Positions 7,938-15,924 of a stretch of DNA of 64,000 bases are shown one piece after another. The notes under the pieces are model-generated. The model was not told the DNA's origin. It did no database searches and worked only from the letters and a program-made list of their open reading frames with translations. Source of the stretch: a virus; the IMG/VR virus record IMGVR_UViG_3300043446_001144, positions 1 to 64,000 of that record. One strand, 5' to 3'. A program made the translations under genes and the position numbers. Position 1 is the first letter of the stretch. Every line of letters begins with the position of its first letter.

Positions 7938-8390
7938 TTAGTTTGACATCCCGTAATTAAAATCTTTTGATTGACGACCTGTTGAAGATGGAACAATCTT
8001 TGCATTAGCCATTGTTGCTGCTGCTTCAGCAGAATGAACTGCTGGAAACTTTGCACCAATAACATAGCGTGCACCCATGCGCTCGGACTGTGCTGCATTT
8101 CCTGCAGAAACATTCTTGCGGTTTGCTTTGTTTGCAATTGTTGGGTCGCCAGCCTGCGTGTTCTTCTTAGGCATTAGTTTGCCCTTGAGAGGCTTTGCAC
8201 TAACATTGGTAACACCTGAGTAGTCCATGCCTACATAACGGCGTGGGCTTGCAGAGTGTGCTGCAGATGCAAGAACTTCTTCTGGGGTATCAATATTTCT
8301 GTTTTTCATGTTACCTGCCGATTCTGAGTGGCTTGAGGGGATGCCCATGCGACGACGCATTGCATGACCCATGTCTGACCAAGTTGCCAT
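7938..8390 (-). CDS. Basic hypothetical protein, 150 aa
   Basis: Not recognised. Starts MATWSDMGHAMRRRMGIP and is alanine/lysine/asparagine-rich (KPLKGKLMPKKN). It resembles the other basic proteins in this block and could bind DNA or sit in the virion; this is composition only. It is followed by the small 80-residue gene. Confidence 0.55.
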   Translation of the reverse strand: MATWSDMGHAMRRRMGIPSSHSESAGNMKNRNIDTPEEVLASAAHSASPRRYVGMDYSGVTNVSAKPLKGKLMPKKNTQAGDPTIANKANRKNVSAGNAAQSERMGARYVIGAKFPAVHSAEAAATMANAKIVPSSTGRQSKDFNYGMSN

Positions 8391-8427
8391 AAATAACTCC
8401 CTTGCTTAACCCAAGGATAAGCCTGTT

Positions 8428-8718
8428 TTAGTTTGCTGTAATGGCGAATACGATGGCGCTTATTTCACCATCACGGCTTTCAATTGTGGTGAATCCTGGC
8501 TTACATGTCAGGTCCATGCCACGAGGAGCAACGTAGCCACGAGAGATAGCGATTGCTTTGACTGCCTGATTTACTGCGCCAGCACCTACGGCACGCAATT
8601 TAACCTCATGTTTTTCATAAATTGCATGAGCAATTGCTGAAGCAACTGATTGAGGATTTGAGCCCGCACTTACTCGTAAAAAGGGTTCTTCTGTTGAAAC
8701 TGTTGGTTCTGTAGACAC
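8428..8718 (-). CDS. SpoVS-like (stage V sporulation protein S family) protein
   Basis: A 96-residue protein starting at GTG 8718 with AAAGGA about 10 bases upstream. Residues 14-95 follow the SpoVS family closely: LRVSAGSNPQSVASAIAHAI, then VGAGAVNQAVKAIAISRG, YVAPRGMDLTCKPGFTTI and a final strand AIVFAIT. SpoVS proteins are small, Alba-like and proposed to bind nucleic acid; in Bacillus they affect sporulation and septation. The short acidic N-terminal tail is extra. In a phage it may bind DNA/RNA or interfere with host development (inference). It sits just before the RuvC-like gene's end and is flanked by short gaps. Confidence 0.85.
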   Translation of the reverse strand: MSTEPTVSTEEPFLRVSAGSNPQSVASAIAHAIYEKHEVKLRAVGAGAVNQAVKAIAISRGYVAPRGMDLTCKPGFTTIESRDGEISAIVFAITAN

Positions 8719-8773
8719 GGTTGTTAGTCCTTTGGTTTCGATATAATGCCGCTCCTAGGGCAACATGGTAAGA

Positions 8774-9352
8774 CTAATCTCGTGCTTGGTCTCGGTATTT
8801 GCTGTCCTGCATTTGCATAACTACAGATTCCTCTACCTTATCTGTAAAGATGTCAGCAGCCAGCCTTGCCAGGGCATACGAATCAGCAGCATTGTCGTCG
8901 TTGAACTCAACGCCCCATCTCTTGTACATCTGTAGGAGCATCTCCTGCTTCTTGGCATTTCCCTTACCTGCTGCATACTTCTTCAAGGTCATAGGAGGAA
9001 CCATTACTGGAAATTTAATATCGTCATCAAAGTAGTCGTAGATAGCCAGTTTTACTAGGGCCGATAATTCTCCAAGAACTAAAGCGGAATGACTGGCAAG
9101 AACTGTGCCTTCCATTGCAATCTTTTGTATTGGATGTTTTTCTGAAATATAATCAAGATGGTCAAACAAAAACTGACGAATGTCAGCAAGGCGTTCAACA
9201 CCAAAATACGGAGATTTGTAAACCCAAGTCATGTATTGCTTAGGGTCAGACACAGCCAATGCGGTAAACGCAAAACCAGTTAAAGACTGGTCTATACCTA
9301 TAGAAACTAACAGGTCTTTCTCTAATCCTGCATCAATTGACTTCGTTGGCAC
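8774..9352 (-). CDS. RuvC-like Holliday junction resolvase (RNase H fold)
   Basis: Start chosen at GTG 9352 (VPTKSIDAG) with an AAAGGGA site 5-6 bases upstream, giving 192 residues; it overlaps the preceding gene by 20 bases. Conserved acids of the RuvC fold are visible: D in VSIGIDQSLTGFAF (near residue 20), E in KIAMEGTVLAS (near 78), and the pair in FNDDNAADSYALARLA near 150-165, after a GKGNAKKQEM helix. Such enzymes cleave branched DNA during recombination or before packaging. A second, unrelated resolvase candidate is at 11193-11510. Confidence 0.75.
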   Translation of the reverse strand: MPTKSIDAGLEKDLLVSIGIDQSLTGFAFTALAVSDPKQYMTWVYKSPYFGVERLADIRQFLFDHLDYISEKHPIQKIAMEGTVLASHSALVLGELSALVKLAIYDYFDDDIKFPVMVPPMTLKKYAAGKGNAKKQEMLLQMYKRWGVEFNDDNAADSYALARLAADIFTDKVEESVVMQMQDSKYRDQARD

Positions 9353-9617
9353 GGCGTTCCCTTTCAGTAATGACCATGTCAACAGTCCCAAGATATCCGG
9401 CGCCGTCTACTAGATTATCCCTCTTGTGTTTGTAAACTTCTCTTGCAATTTTGACCCATGCCATAGCAAGTCCAACTTGTTCTTCTGTTACAGGAATTCC
9501 AAAGATTACTTCCCAACCTTTTTTAATTCTTTCAAAATTATCTAATGGATGGTCGTAAGAAGCATTCCTTTCATTATTTATGAGTCGATGTGCTTCGGGA
9601 AGTACTGGCTCTGTCAT
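9333..9617 (-). CDS. DUF6378-type protein, 94 aa
   Basis: The sequence ERNASYDHPLDNFERIKKGW, then QVGLAMAWVKIAREVYKHKR and DNLVDGAGYLGTVDM, is the pattern of a small helical family common in actinobacteriophages and annotated DUF6378. The conserved H, D and E/K residues recall an all-alpha nucleotide-binding fold, but the function is not established. ATG at 9617 overlaps the preceding gene by 4 bases. Confidence 0.75.
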   Translation of the reverse strand: MTEPVLPEAHRLINNERNASYDHPLDNFERIKKGWEVIFGIPVTEEQVGLAMAWVKIAREVYKHKRDNLVDGAGYLGTVDMVITERERRANEVN

Positions 9618-10072
9618 ACGAAGTCTCTCCTTGGTCCAACGGTAGTTCTGCGAGTAATTTCACGAGACACTAAGGTGATGTCACGTTCTTGGTTTGTCAA
9701 CATCATCTCAACCATCTTGCGATATGCGTACTGTTCTTCTAACTCTTCTTCTAACTTTACCACGGCATCATCAACTGCAATCTGTGCTCTAATAAGAGTG
9801 ACTTTATCAACTTTTGTTGCAGAACCCATTTTTTCAACAATTAATCTATTTATCTTTAAATCAAGCAAACGCTGTGCAGTGCGTTCAGCAATTTGTGCTT
9901 GAGCAAGTTGCGAGGCAGTGTAATCAGCCCACCCTGTTAAAACAGTAAACATCTCTGCCAACTGTTCGCTGCTTAAGGCAGTGATATCTGGGGGAAGAGT
10001 TACTAATTCGTATGAAGGTTTGGGAATATTCATTCCCTTTTCAACTAAGGTATCAAGTCGCATTGTTTGCAC
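9614..10072 (-). CDS. Hypothetical helical protein, 152 aa
   Basis: Start at GTG 10072, preceded by GGAGG 4 bases upstream; an ATG 9 bases later is possible. The product is almost entirely helical, with long stretches such as LAQAQIAERTAQRLLDLKIN and VVKLEEELEEQYAYRKMVE that suggest coiled coils. Family not recognised. Its start lies inside the end of the Cas4-like nuclease gene, so the two are co-translated. Confidence 0.6.
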   Translation of the reverse strand: MQTMRLDTLVEKGMNIPKPSYELVTLPPDITALSSEQLAEMFTVLTGWADYTASQLAQAQIAERTAQRLLDLKINRLIVEKMGSATKVDKVTLIRAQIAVDDAVVKLEEELEEQYAYRKMVEMMLTNQERDITLVSREITRRTTVGPRRDFV

Positions 10073-10875
10073 CCATCCTCCGATACGTTACAGGCTGGCA
10101 TCTTATCAACCTCTACCGCATCTACCACTTTCTTGGCTGCATTAAAAACTCTTTCTACTATTTCAAAGTTTGCTTTTACCGTGAACTCTCTGTAGTCCTG
10201 GTCTGCTTTAAGTTCATAAATAAAAACTATTTCTTTTGGCGCTTCATCTCCAAACATACGACGAGCAAGTTCTAGGTACATCTGACCCTGCAATAAGTGA
10301 CTTCGAAATGGTCTACGTATATTCTTCCAAGCCTTGGTCAAGTCATAGTTAGCATCAGCAAGAATATCTGGCGCTTCAAATCTTAAAGTTCCTGCTCCTA
10401 TAGATTTGATTTCTATTAAACAGTCTTCTCCAAGACCCTTAATCCAGCCATCGGCATGACCATGAATACGAAGTGATTCATCCTTTAATGGAACTTCCAG
10501 GTACTCATCTTCTGCGTCTACTTTAGATGAGACTTCCCATCCTTTACCAACTGGTCCATGCCACATTCCATACAGAACGCCCATTTCACGGAATCTGTTC
10601 TGCCATTTAGCGTGAATAGCGTGACCTTCATCAAAGATGTTTTGAAGTCTTAAAGATGGTTTTTCTTTCTTTGGAGCCCCACCTTTCAATAAATAAAAGG
10701 CATAACGGTGACACCAATCAGCCTTTATAATCTCTGATGGATGTAGAACGTCTGTTCTACGGTCACTTGGGGGCTTGAGTAAAAGATGTCTCTCGACATC
10801 GCCTAAAAGTCTGGTCTCAGTCTTCTTGGCATCCAAGAACTTCTTTAGGTCTTTCGACGCTTGAACTGGCATCAT
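10045..10875 (-). CDS. Cas4/RecB-like PD-(D/E)XK nuclease with probable Fe-S cysteines
   Basis: A 276-residue protein. The nuclease core is visible as GHAIHAKWQNRF (about 93-104), HGHADGWI (about 138-145, the catalytic D), CLIEIKSIG (about 152-160, the E-x-K) and HLLQGQMYLELAR (the Q motif). One cysteine near the N-terminus (C55, in DWCHRYAFY) and three at the end (C262, C269, C272) match the split cysteine pattern that holds a 4Fe-4S cluster in Cas4 and AddB. Likely role: exonuclease in recombination or replication. It overlaps the WhiB gene by 4 bases (ATGA); a second ATG follows immediately. Confidence 0.75.
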   Translation of the reverse strand: MMPVQASKDLKKFLDAKKTETRLLGDVERHLLLKPPSDRRTDVLHPSEIIKADWCHRYAFYLLKGGAPKKEKPSLRLQNIFDEGHAIHAKWQNRFREMGVLYGMWHGPVGKGWEVSSKVDAEDEYLEVPLKDESLRIHGHADGWIKGLGEDCLIEIKSIGAGTLRFEAPDILADANYDLTKAWKNIRRPFRSHLLQGQMYLELARRMFGDEAPKEIVFIYELKADQDYREFTVKANFEIVERVFNAAKKVVDAVEVDKMPACNVSEDGCKQCDLIP

Positions 10876-11189
10876 ACTTCCTTACTGAATATAAATTCTT
10901 TTAGGGTCATTTTCTTTTTATATTTCTTTTGCCACTTTCTTATGAGGGCGTTCCTCTCTCGATGAGAAAGACCTCCCCATATTCCGTGCGGTTCGTCTCG
11001 TGAGACTGCGTCCCATAAACACTCTGCTTTGACTGGACAATGGTTCTTTCCACTTTCACCAAAACAGAACGACTTCGCTTGACTAGCGATAATTTTGTAT
11101 TGGTTCTTGTCTCTTGGCGGGTAGAAGATATCGGTGTCTTCTCCTGAGCATCGGGCTTTATATCGCCAAGCGTACTCTGGTTCATCCAT
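10872..11189 (-). CDS. WhiB-family iron-sulfur transcription regulator, atypical cysteine spacing
   Basis: A 105-residue protein. Four cysteines (C14, C42, C51, C57), HCPVKAECLWDA, and the G(I/V)WGG turn in EPHGIWGGLSHRERNAL, followed by a lysine-rich tail, identify a Wbl protein. These bind a 4Fe-4S cluster and act with the principal sigma factor in Actinobacteria; phage copies can alter host transcription. The second and third cysteines are separated by eight residues instead of the usual two (C-x27-C-x8-C-x5-C). ATG at 11189 has AAAGGA upstream. It lies between two nuclease genes. Confidence 0.85.
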   Translation of the reverse strand: MDEPEYAWRYKARCSGEDTDIFYPPRDKNQYKIIASQAKSFCFGESGKNHCPVKAECLWDAVSRDEPHGIWGGLSHRERNALIRKWQKKYKKKMTLKEFIFSKEV

Positions 11190-11192
11190 TTG

Positions 11193-11510
11193 TTAGGCAT
11201 CCTTTGTTTTATCCCTCATCTCAATGAAGTCATCCTCAAGCAGAATGACATAATCTTCCCCATCGAGATGAATACCAAGAACTGGCATTCGTCCTTCTAG
11301 GATTGCCTCTCTAACATTTTTCTTAAGCACGTCAGACTTTATAGTGAATTGTTTTTTACCAGTCCACTTATGTTCAATCAACAGGTCGGATGACCGAACA
11401 TCACCTTTACGTGCCCAAAGAGCCCCAGATGCAGCATTACGTTTTCCGCCAATCTTCTTGGCTAAACGCTTCTCGTGCTTCTGAGACTCTTTTTGCCCTT
11501 TACTCCTCAA
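11193..11510 (-). CDS. Hjc-like Holliday junction resolvase / small PD-(D/E)XK nuclease
   Basis: A 105-residue protein with a probable TTG start at 11510 (GGAAGG about 11 bases upstream), inside the preceding gene's end. The N-terminus KHEKRLAKKIGGKRNAASGA holds an early E; GDVRSSDLLIEHKWTGKKQF gives the D and E-x-K of the nuclease core, followed by the strands MPVLGIHLDG and YVILLEDDF. This is the outline of archaeal Hjc-type resolvases and of similar actinophage enzymes that cut four-way junctions. Its place beside RecA supports a recombination role. Confidence 0.65.
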   Translation of the reverse strand: MRSKGQKESQKHEKRLAKKIGGKRNAASGALWARKGDVRSSDLLIEHKWTGKKQFTIKSDVLKKNVREAILEGRMPVLGIHLDGEDYVILLEDDFIEMRDKTKDA

Positions 11511-11742
11511 GTTCTATTTTGCCTTCCTGATGCCCTTTTAGCAACTTTGGAACAAGATAGAACATTGTCTCTCTCCAGAAACATCTGTTACAACCACAGA
11601 ATGGTTCTCCAGATACTGTTTCCGAAATCTCTTCTTCTGTACCTTCATAAATGGCTTCGAACAGCATGTCTGTATAACTTTCTACACCACGCTCTAATTC
11701 TTCTGCCCATTTTTCATCATTGATGAAGAACCCGTTACTCAT
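11500..11742 (-). CDS. Hypothetical acidic protein with CxCNRC motif, 80 aa
   Basis: The chosen start is ATG 11742 (MSNGFFINDEKWAEELERG), which overlaps the RecA stop by 8 bases; the longer open frame upstream is only shadow. Rich in glutamate. The motif EPFCGCNRCFWRETMF (about 47-62) holds three cysteines close together, possibly a metal site with an outside ligand. Family not recognised. Confidence 0.55.
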   Translation of the reverse strand: MSNGFFINDEKWAEELERGVESYTDMLFEAIYEGTEEEISETVSGEPFCGCNRCFWRETMFYLVPKLLKGHQEGKIELEE

Positions 11743-12781
11743 CAACACCCACCACAATGGAGTCGGTTGATTCAAGGACAGTCTTTTCAAGTTCTTCCTT
11801 GAGGTCAATCTCGCTACGGAGGCTATCAATAACTGGTTCGATTCCTTGCCACTTTCTTTCGCCATAGTAATACCATCCACCTTTGCGTTCTATCAATCCC
11901 TTTACTACTGCGAGAGACGCGATTTCTTTAGCGAAATCATATTCTCCAGGAAGGCAAGGGCCGCCTTCTGAGAAGTAAAAGTCAAAGTATGCAACTCTTT
12001 GTGGGGGCGCCGTTTTGTTCTTAAGAGTCCTAACCTTGATTCTTTGCCCGATTCTGACTTTATTGTTACCCGAACCAAGTTCAATCCATTCATCTCTACG
12101 GATTTCACATCTAGTAAAAAATGCATAATTCTTTCCTTCACCTCCAGGAGTAGTGCGAGGGTCTCCATGCATTACACCAATCTTCATACGATATTGATTT
12201 ATAACTATTCCTAGTACGGGACGTTCTGCCTCAACAAGACTTCTCTTCATTGCAGTACCTACAACTCGAAAGAACTTATTGGTTAGCAAGGCTCCCTTAC
12301 CTACGGTTGCTTCATCCATTGTTTTTTCTAACTCAGGAGAAGGTGAAAGGGCTGGAAGAGAATCAATTACAATCGCATCCACAGATTTAGACTCAGCAAA
12401 AGCAATAACTGCATCATATGCTTCTTCCATAACTGATGTTTCGACCACGATAACTCTGCTGGTATCTACGCCACACATTTCCGCGTAATCTGGAACCCAT
12501 TGTTCTGCTGCTACCCATACAGTTGTAAAATTTGGATTTTTTAATTGATTAGCAGCAATTGCTTTTAACGCTACAGCAGTTTTACCATGAGAAGGTTCAC
12601 CAATTAATTCGTTCCATTGATTACCAGGAAACCCACCACCAAGAACATAGTCAAGAGTTGTAGAACCACTGGTAAGCCTAGGTACAAGGTCAGGACGAAT
12701 ATCAGAGGCAAATACAACAACCCCATCACCAAATTTTTTATTAAGTTGAGCAACGATTTTTTTCGCTTCATCGGCAATCAT
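11735..12781 (-). CDS. recA: RecA-family recombinase
   Basis: A 348-residue protein. Walker A is ELIGEPSHGKTAVALKA near residue 59-75 (host RecA: GPESSGKT), Walker B is DAIVIDSLPAL near 134-144, and LGIVINQYRMKIGVMHGDP with TTPGGEGKNYAF matches the L2/DNA-binding region of RecA. It would form filaments on single-stranded DNA and drive strand exchange. It is shorter than bacterial RecA at the C-terminus. ATG 12781 overlaps the preceding gene by 4 bases. Part of the run polymerase, zinc-ribbon protein, RecA, resolvase. Confidence 0.85.
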   Translation of the reverse strand: MIADEAKKIVAQLNKKFGDGVVVFASDIRPDLVPRLTSGSTTLDYVLGGGFPGNQWNELIGEPSHGKTAVALKAIAANQLKNPNFTTVWVAAEQWVPDYAEMCGVDTSRVIVVETSVMEEAYDAVIAFAESKSVDAIVIDSLPALSPSPELEKTMDEATVGKGALLTNKFFRVVGTAMKRSLVEAERPVLGIVINQYRMKIGVMHGDPRTTPGGEGKNYAFFTRCEIRRDEWIELGSGNNKVRIGQRIKVRTLKNKTAPPQRVAYFDFYFSEGGPCLPGEYDFAKEIASLAVVKGLIERKGGWYYYGERKWQGIEPVIDSLRSEIDLKEELEKTVLESTDSIVVGVDE

Positions 12782-13158
12782 CCATCAATCCTTCCAATAA
12801 TTTGTTGAGGGTTAAAATTATTTGTAACATCATTTCCACGAGCGCTCTTTGTTGTGCCTTCTACTTTTGCCCCTGTTAAAGAGCCATACCTACTTCCTGA
12901 CTGTTCTAAAGGATACCCACAGTCATAGCAACGAAGTTTTGCTCCAGAAACGCTCATATAGTTATTAGAAGAACAATTTGGACAAGATTGATTTTGCGTA
13001 GCGCTCTGCGCTTTTGAAACAACAGGGTTAACCTGGGGTTGAGGAGGAGTATAAGGAGTCATCGGTTGTTGAGATGGAGGCATCGGAGTATTGGAAGGAC
13101 GAGGCTGTTGTGCTGGCTGTTGTCCTAATTTGTTTGCCCACCAGTTTGCGTTACTCAT
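12778..13158 (-). CDS. Zinc-ribbon protein with proline/glutamine-rich linker, 126 aa
   Basis: Start taken at ATG 13158 (MSNANWWANKLG), overlapping the end of the polymerase gene and with GGGGAG upstream. Residues about 15-50 are Pro/Gln-rich and likely disordered; residues about 58-82 form a zinc ribbon (CPNCSSNNYMS...RCYDCGYPL). The C-terminus ends in a short polar segment. Between polymerase and RecA, it may be a replication or recombination accessory factor (inference). Confidence 0.6.
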   Translation of the reverse strand: MSNANWWANKLGQQPAQQPRPSNTPMPPSQQPMTPYTPPQPQVNPVVSKAQSATQNQSCPNCSSNNYMSVSGAKLRCYDCGYPLEQSGSRYGSLTGAKVEGTTKSARGNDVTNNFNPQQIIGRIDG

Positions 13159-15160
13159 CTTTTGCTTCTCCCCACTTGTCGACAATCTTTGCTTCAGCAA
13201 TGAGCGGAACTGTAATCTCTGGAAGGCGAATTCCTTCCATTGACTCGCGGATTGCTTCTGCTACATCCTCCGCTAAATCTTCACGAGCAACGGTAACCAA
13301 CTCGTCGTGTACGGTCAAAATGACGTTGGCTCCTGGCTCATCGACAAAACAGGAGTGAGCCCTGACAATAGCCAATTTCATAATATCTGCTGCAGAACCT
13401 TGAATAACGGTGTTAAAGGCTTGTCGCTCCGCTCTGGACTTAAGTCCTTGGTCTCGACTTTTAAGGTCAGGTATATACCGACGACGACCAAACAGGGTAG
13501 ACACATAAGGAGTAGGTGTCTGAGCAGCAGCCATACGAATAACTCGTGCTCGATACTTTGAGATGTCATTAAATTGTTTACTGAAACGGTCTAATAAGTC
13601 TTTAGCGTCTTTTACGCTACACCCTACACTCTGAGCAATCTTCTCTGGCCCAACGCCGTAGGACATCGCTAAAACAAGAACTTTTCCGGCCTTACGGTCT
13701 ACTCCCATCGTGTTACCAATAGTGGTGTAGATATCTCCTCCTTCTAAATAGTTCTTCATCATAATCGGGTCACCAGAAAACGAGGCAATGATGCGGGGTT
13801 CAATTTGAGAATAATCAGCAACCACTAGTTTATGACCTGGTGGTGCAATAAACAGGTTCCTAATTAACTTACCATAGTCTCCACCACTAGGAATGTTTTG
13901 TAGGTTCGGGTCGCTACTGGAAAAACGCCCTGTCTCTGCTCCATGGGATTTAAAGTTTGTATGCACTTTGCCATTTATTAAAAGCGATTTCTTTTCGCTA
14001 ACTTTTGTTTTGCCCATGACAGTATGAGTAACTTCGCCACCAAGATATGGCATTACATAAGTTGTCATTAACTTATTTAAATCTTGATATTCAAGAATGG
14101 CGTCTACGAGTTCATCCTTGCTGCGATAAAACTCCAAAGCATCAGATGATACAGAATAGTGCTGTATATCTAATTTCATGGGATTAGTCATAGCCATTTC
14201 TTGACCTTTGGCTGTCAAAGCAATCTTAATACGAAGGTTAGGCTTTATTCCTCGACCACCCTCTTCTTTAGGAGAGAACAACAATTTCTGCTTCTCCTGC
14301 ACAGAGTTCATGGCAAATGGCTTTCCAACTAATTTCCAAGCCTTTGCTTTAGCGTTATCTAAATCCTTTTCAAGACGCTTCTTTAACTGTGTCAATTCAT
14401 CAACGTCTATGTTTGCCCCAGTGAGTTCCATGTCGCAGAGAGACGCGACCACGTCCATCTCTAGACCCCAGACACGTTTTAGGTCTCCCTCTAATTTAGG
14501 CTCTAGAACCTTGTATAACTGCCATGTTGCGTCAGCATCTAGTCCTGAGTATTTAGCAACATCACTAAAAGAATGTACCTCTACCTGTGCTCCAACGCCC
14601 TTTTCAACAGTCAATCCAAGTTCACGCTTGGCGCAGTCTGCCAACCCTAAAAATCCACGATTACGATTGTTGATGATAAAAGACGCCATCATTGTGTCAA
14701 AGAATGGTTTATTAGGAACGTTGCCTCTGTAATACTTTGCAATTGACTTTAAATCAAACTTTACATTGTGACCAATCTTTAATTTGTCACTAAAGAACAA
14801 CGGGTGTAACGCCTTGAACACGTCTCCAGGAAGCAACTGCTCAGGAGCGGGGCCGAATACTGGTTTCCATTTCGCCTGATTCTTTGAATAATCGGTATCT
14901 CTTACTTCTTTGCCAGCAGCAATCTTGCGCTGACCACTCAATAGTAATTCCTTGTCCCAATTTAAAAATTCACCATTTGGATGACCCATAGGTATAACAT
15001 CAACGCGACCATCTGTTGCTAAAGAAATCCAAAGCACATCATTAACCACAGGCTGGATACGGTCTTCACCAACAGACTCAATATCAAATGCAAATGCGGG
15101 TTGCTTTTTGTAATACGCAACCAAATCTTCAAGTTGTTCTTTTGTTGTAATGATATTCAT
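13151..15160 (-). CDS. polA: Family A DNA polymerase (PolA-type) with 3'-5' exonuclease domain
   Basis: A 669-residue replicative polymerase without a 5'-3' exonuclease domain. The exonuclease motifs are FAFDIES (about 23-29), HNVKFDLKSI (about 135-144) and YSGLDADATWQLY (about 199-211). The polymerase motifs are VVADYSQIEPRIIASFSGDP (motif A, about 430), RKAGKVLVLAMSYGVG (motif B/O-helix) and LTVHDELV (motif C, about 625). The IEPR in motif A replaces the IELR of bacterial PolA. ATG 15160 has GAGGG upstream. A hairpin precedes it at 15181-15210. Confidence 0.95.
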   Translation of the reverse strand: MNIITTKEQLEDLVAYYKKQPAFAFDIESVGEDRIQPVVNDVLWISLATDGRVDVIPMGHPNGEFLNWDKELLLSGQRKIAAGKEVRDTDYSKNQAKWKPVFGPAPEQLLPGDVFKALHPLFFSDKLKIGHNVKFDLKSIAKYYRGNVPNKPFFDTMMASFIINNRNRGFLGLADCAKRELGLTVEKGVGAQVEVHSFSDVAKYSGLDADATWQLYKVLEPKLEGDLKRVWGLEMDVVASLCDMELTGANIDVDELTQLKKRLEKDLDNAKAKAWKLVGKPFAMNSVQEKQKLLFSPKEEGGRGIKPNLRIKIALTAKGQEMAMTNPMKLDIQHYSVSSDALEFYRSKDELVDAILEYQDLNKLMTTYVMPYLGGEVTHTVMGKTKVSEKKSLLINGKVHTNFKSHGAETGRFSSSDPNLQNIPSGGDYGKLIRNLFIAPPGHKLVVADYSQIEPRIIASFSGDPIMMKNYLEGGDIYTTIGNTMGVDRKAGKVLVLAMSYGVGPEKIAQSVGCSVKDAKDLLDRFSKQFNDISKYRARVIRMAAAQTPTPYVSTLFGRRRYIPDLKSRDQGLKSRAERQAFNTVIQGSAADIMKLAIVRAHSCFVDEPGANVILTVHDELVTVAREDLAEDVAEAIRESMEGIRLPEITVPLIAEAKIVDKWGEAKDE

Positions 15161-15180
15161 AAAACCCTCTCTTTAAGTAA

Positions 15181-15210
15181 GAGAGCCTGTAATGGAGGTA
15201 ACAGGCTCTC
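15181..15210 (-). terminator. Perfect 10-bp hairpin between the SSB-like and polymerase genes
   Basis: GAGAGCCTGT (15181-15190) and ACAGGCTCTC (15201-15210) pair perfectly around a 10-base loop. On the transcribed minus strand the hairpin follows the single-strand binding protein gene and precedes the polymerase gene. No clear U tract follows, so it may act as an attenuator, a processing site or an mRNA stabiliser rather than a complete terminator. Confidence 0.55.
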
Positions 15211-15225
15211 TCACGTGGAAACGAA

Positions 15226-15873
15226 CTAAGCGATTGAACGAGCAACTTCCAGTAGTTCAGAGCGAGGGGTCTCTCGAATTACTTCGGCTGTATAAGGTTC
15301 AGCGGCTGCTACGAGTTCATTGACCGCATCAGCGTTTAGTTTCCACTCCTCGGCAAGGTCACGACCACGGACGAAGTTGAGGGTGTACTGCGTCGTTGGT
15401 CCTGTTCCAAGTCGAGAAATCTCCCAGAACTCTTTTGAAAGAGGTCCTTTGCGCTCATCGTCATGCGCTTTCTTAATCTGACGAGCCAATGATGGTGGTG
15501 CAGTAAGAATCTGTACGCCCTGCATTTCACCACTAAGTACTAGCACATTGAATGAAAACTTGCCACGAGGCTTATCCCCAAGAATGTCACACAGTGGGCA
15601 GTTTTCTCCAATACATACAAAAGATTTTTTACCCTTTGGGCGTTCAATCCAGTGTTGTTCATAAGTTGCAAATGGAGAGTCTTCGAGGAACTTTACAAGT
15701 TGTGGTTCCTCGGAGAAACGGAAGTCAGTTGGGAACTCAGTTGAGTCTGACTTAAGAAGTGCATCAACGGCATCCCAGCCCTGTTGCACGGTAGTTCCAA
15801 CCTTTGGTTGGGCTGTTTCACTATCTTCATCAAGATAGTTTTCAGCATTTACTGCTGGTTTTGTAATTGGCAT
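15226..15873 (-). CDS. Single-stranded DNA binding protein, gp32-like
   Basis: Start chosen at ATG 15873 (MPITKPAVNAEN) with AAAGGA 5 bases upstream, giving 215 residues. The segment SFVCIGENCPLCDILGDKPR with KFSFNVLVL resembles the zinc-containing OB-fold core of T4 gp32-type proteins found in actinophages: Cys-rich loop, then strands. The N-terminus is acidic/polar. It would coat single-stranded DNA at the fork and during recombination, consistent with its place beside the polymerase. The C-terminus (about 170-215) is helical and moderately acidic. Confidence 0.65.
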   Translation of the reverse strand: MPITKPAVNAENYLDEDSETAQPKVGTTVQQGWDAVDALLKSDSTEFPTDFRFSEEPQLVKFLEDSPFATYEQHWIERPKGKKSFVCIGENCPLCDILGDKPRGKFSFNVLVLSGEMQGVQILTAPPSLARQIKKAHDDERKGPLSKEFWEISRLGTGPTTQYTLNFVRGRDLAEEWKLNADAVNELVAAAEPYTAEVIRETPRSELLEVARSIA

Positions 15874-15924
15874 GTTTTCCTTTAGGTAGTGAGGCACGGA
15901 ACAACCCTGTATCTCTGTACAAAA

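Noticed and set aside
14208-14732. Plus-strand open frame of 174 residues inside the polymerase gene
   Set aside because: It lies wholly antisense to a gene with all family A motifs and has no recognisable domain.
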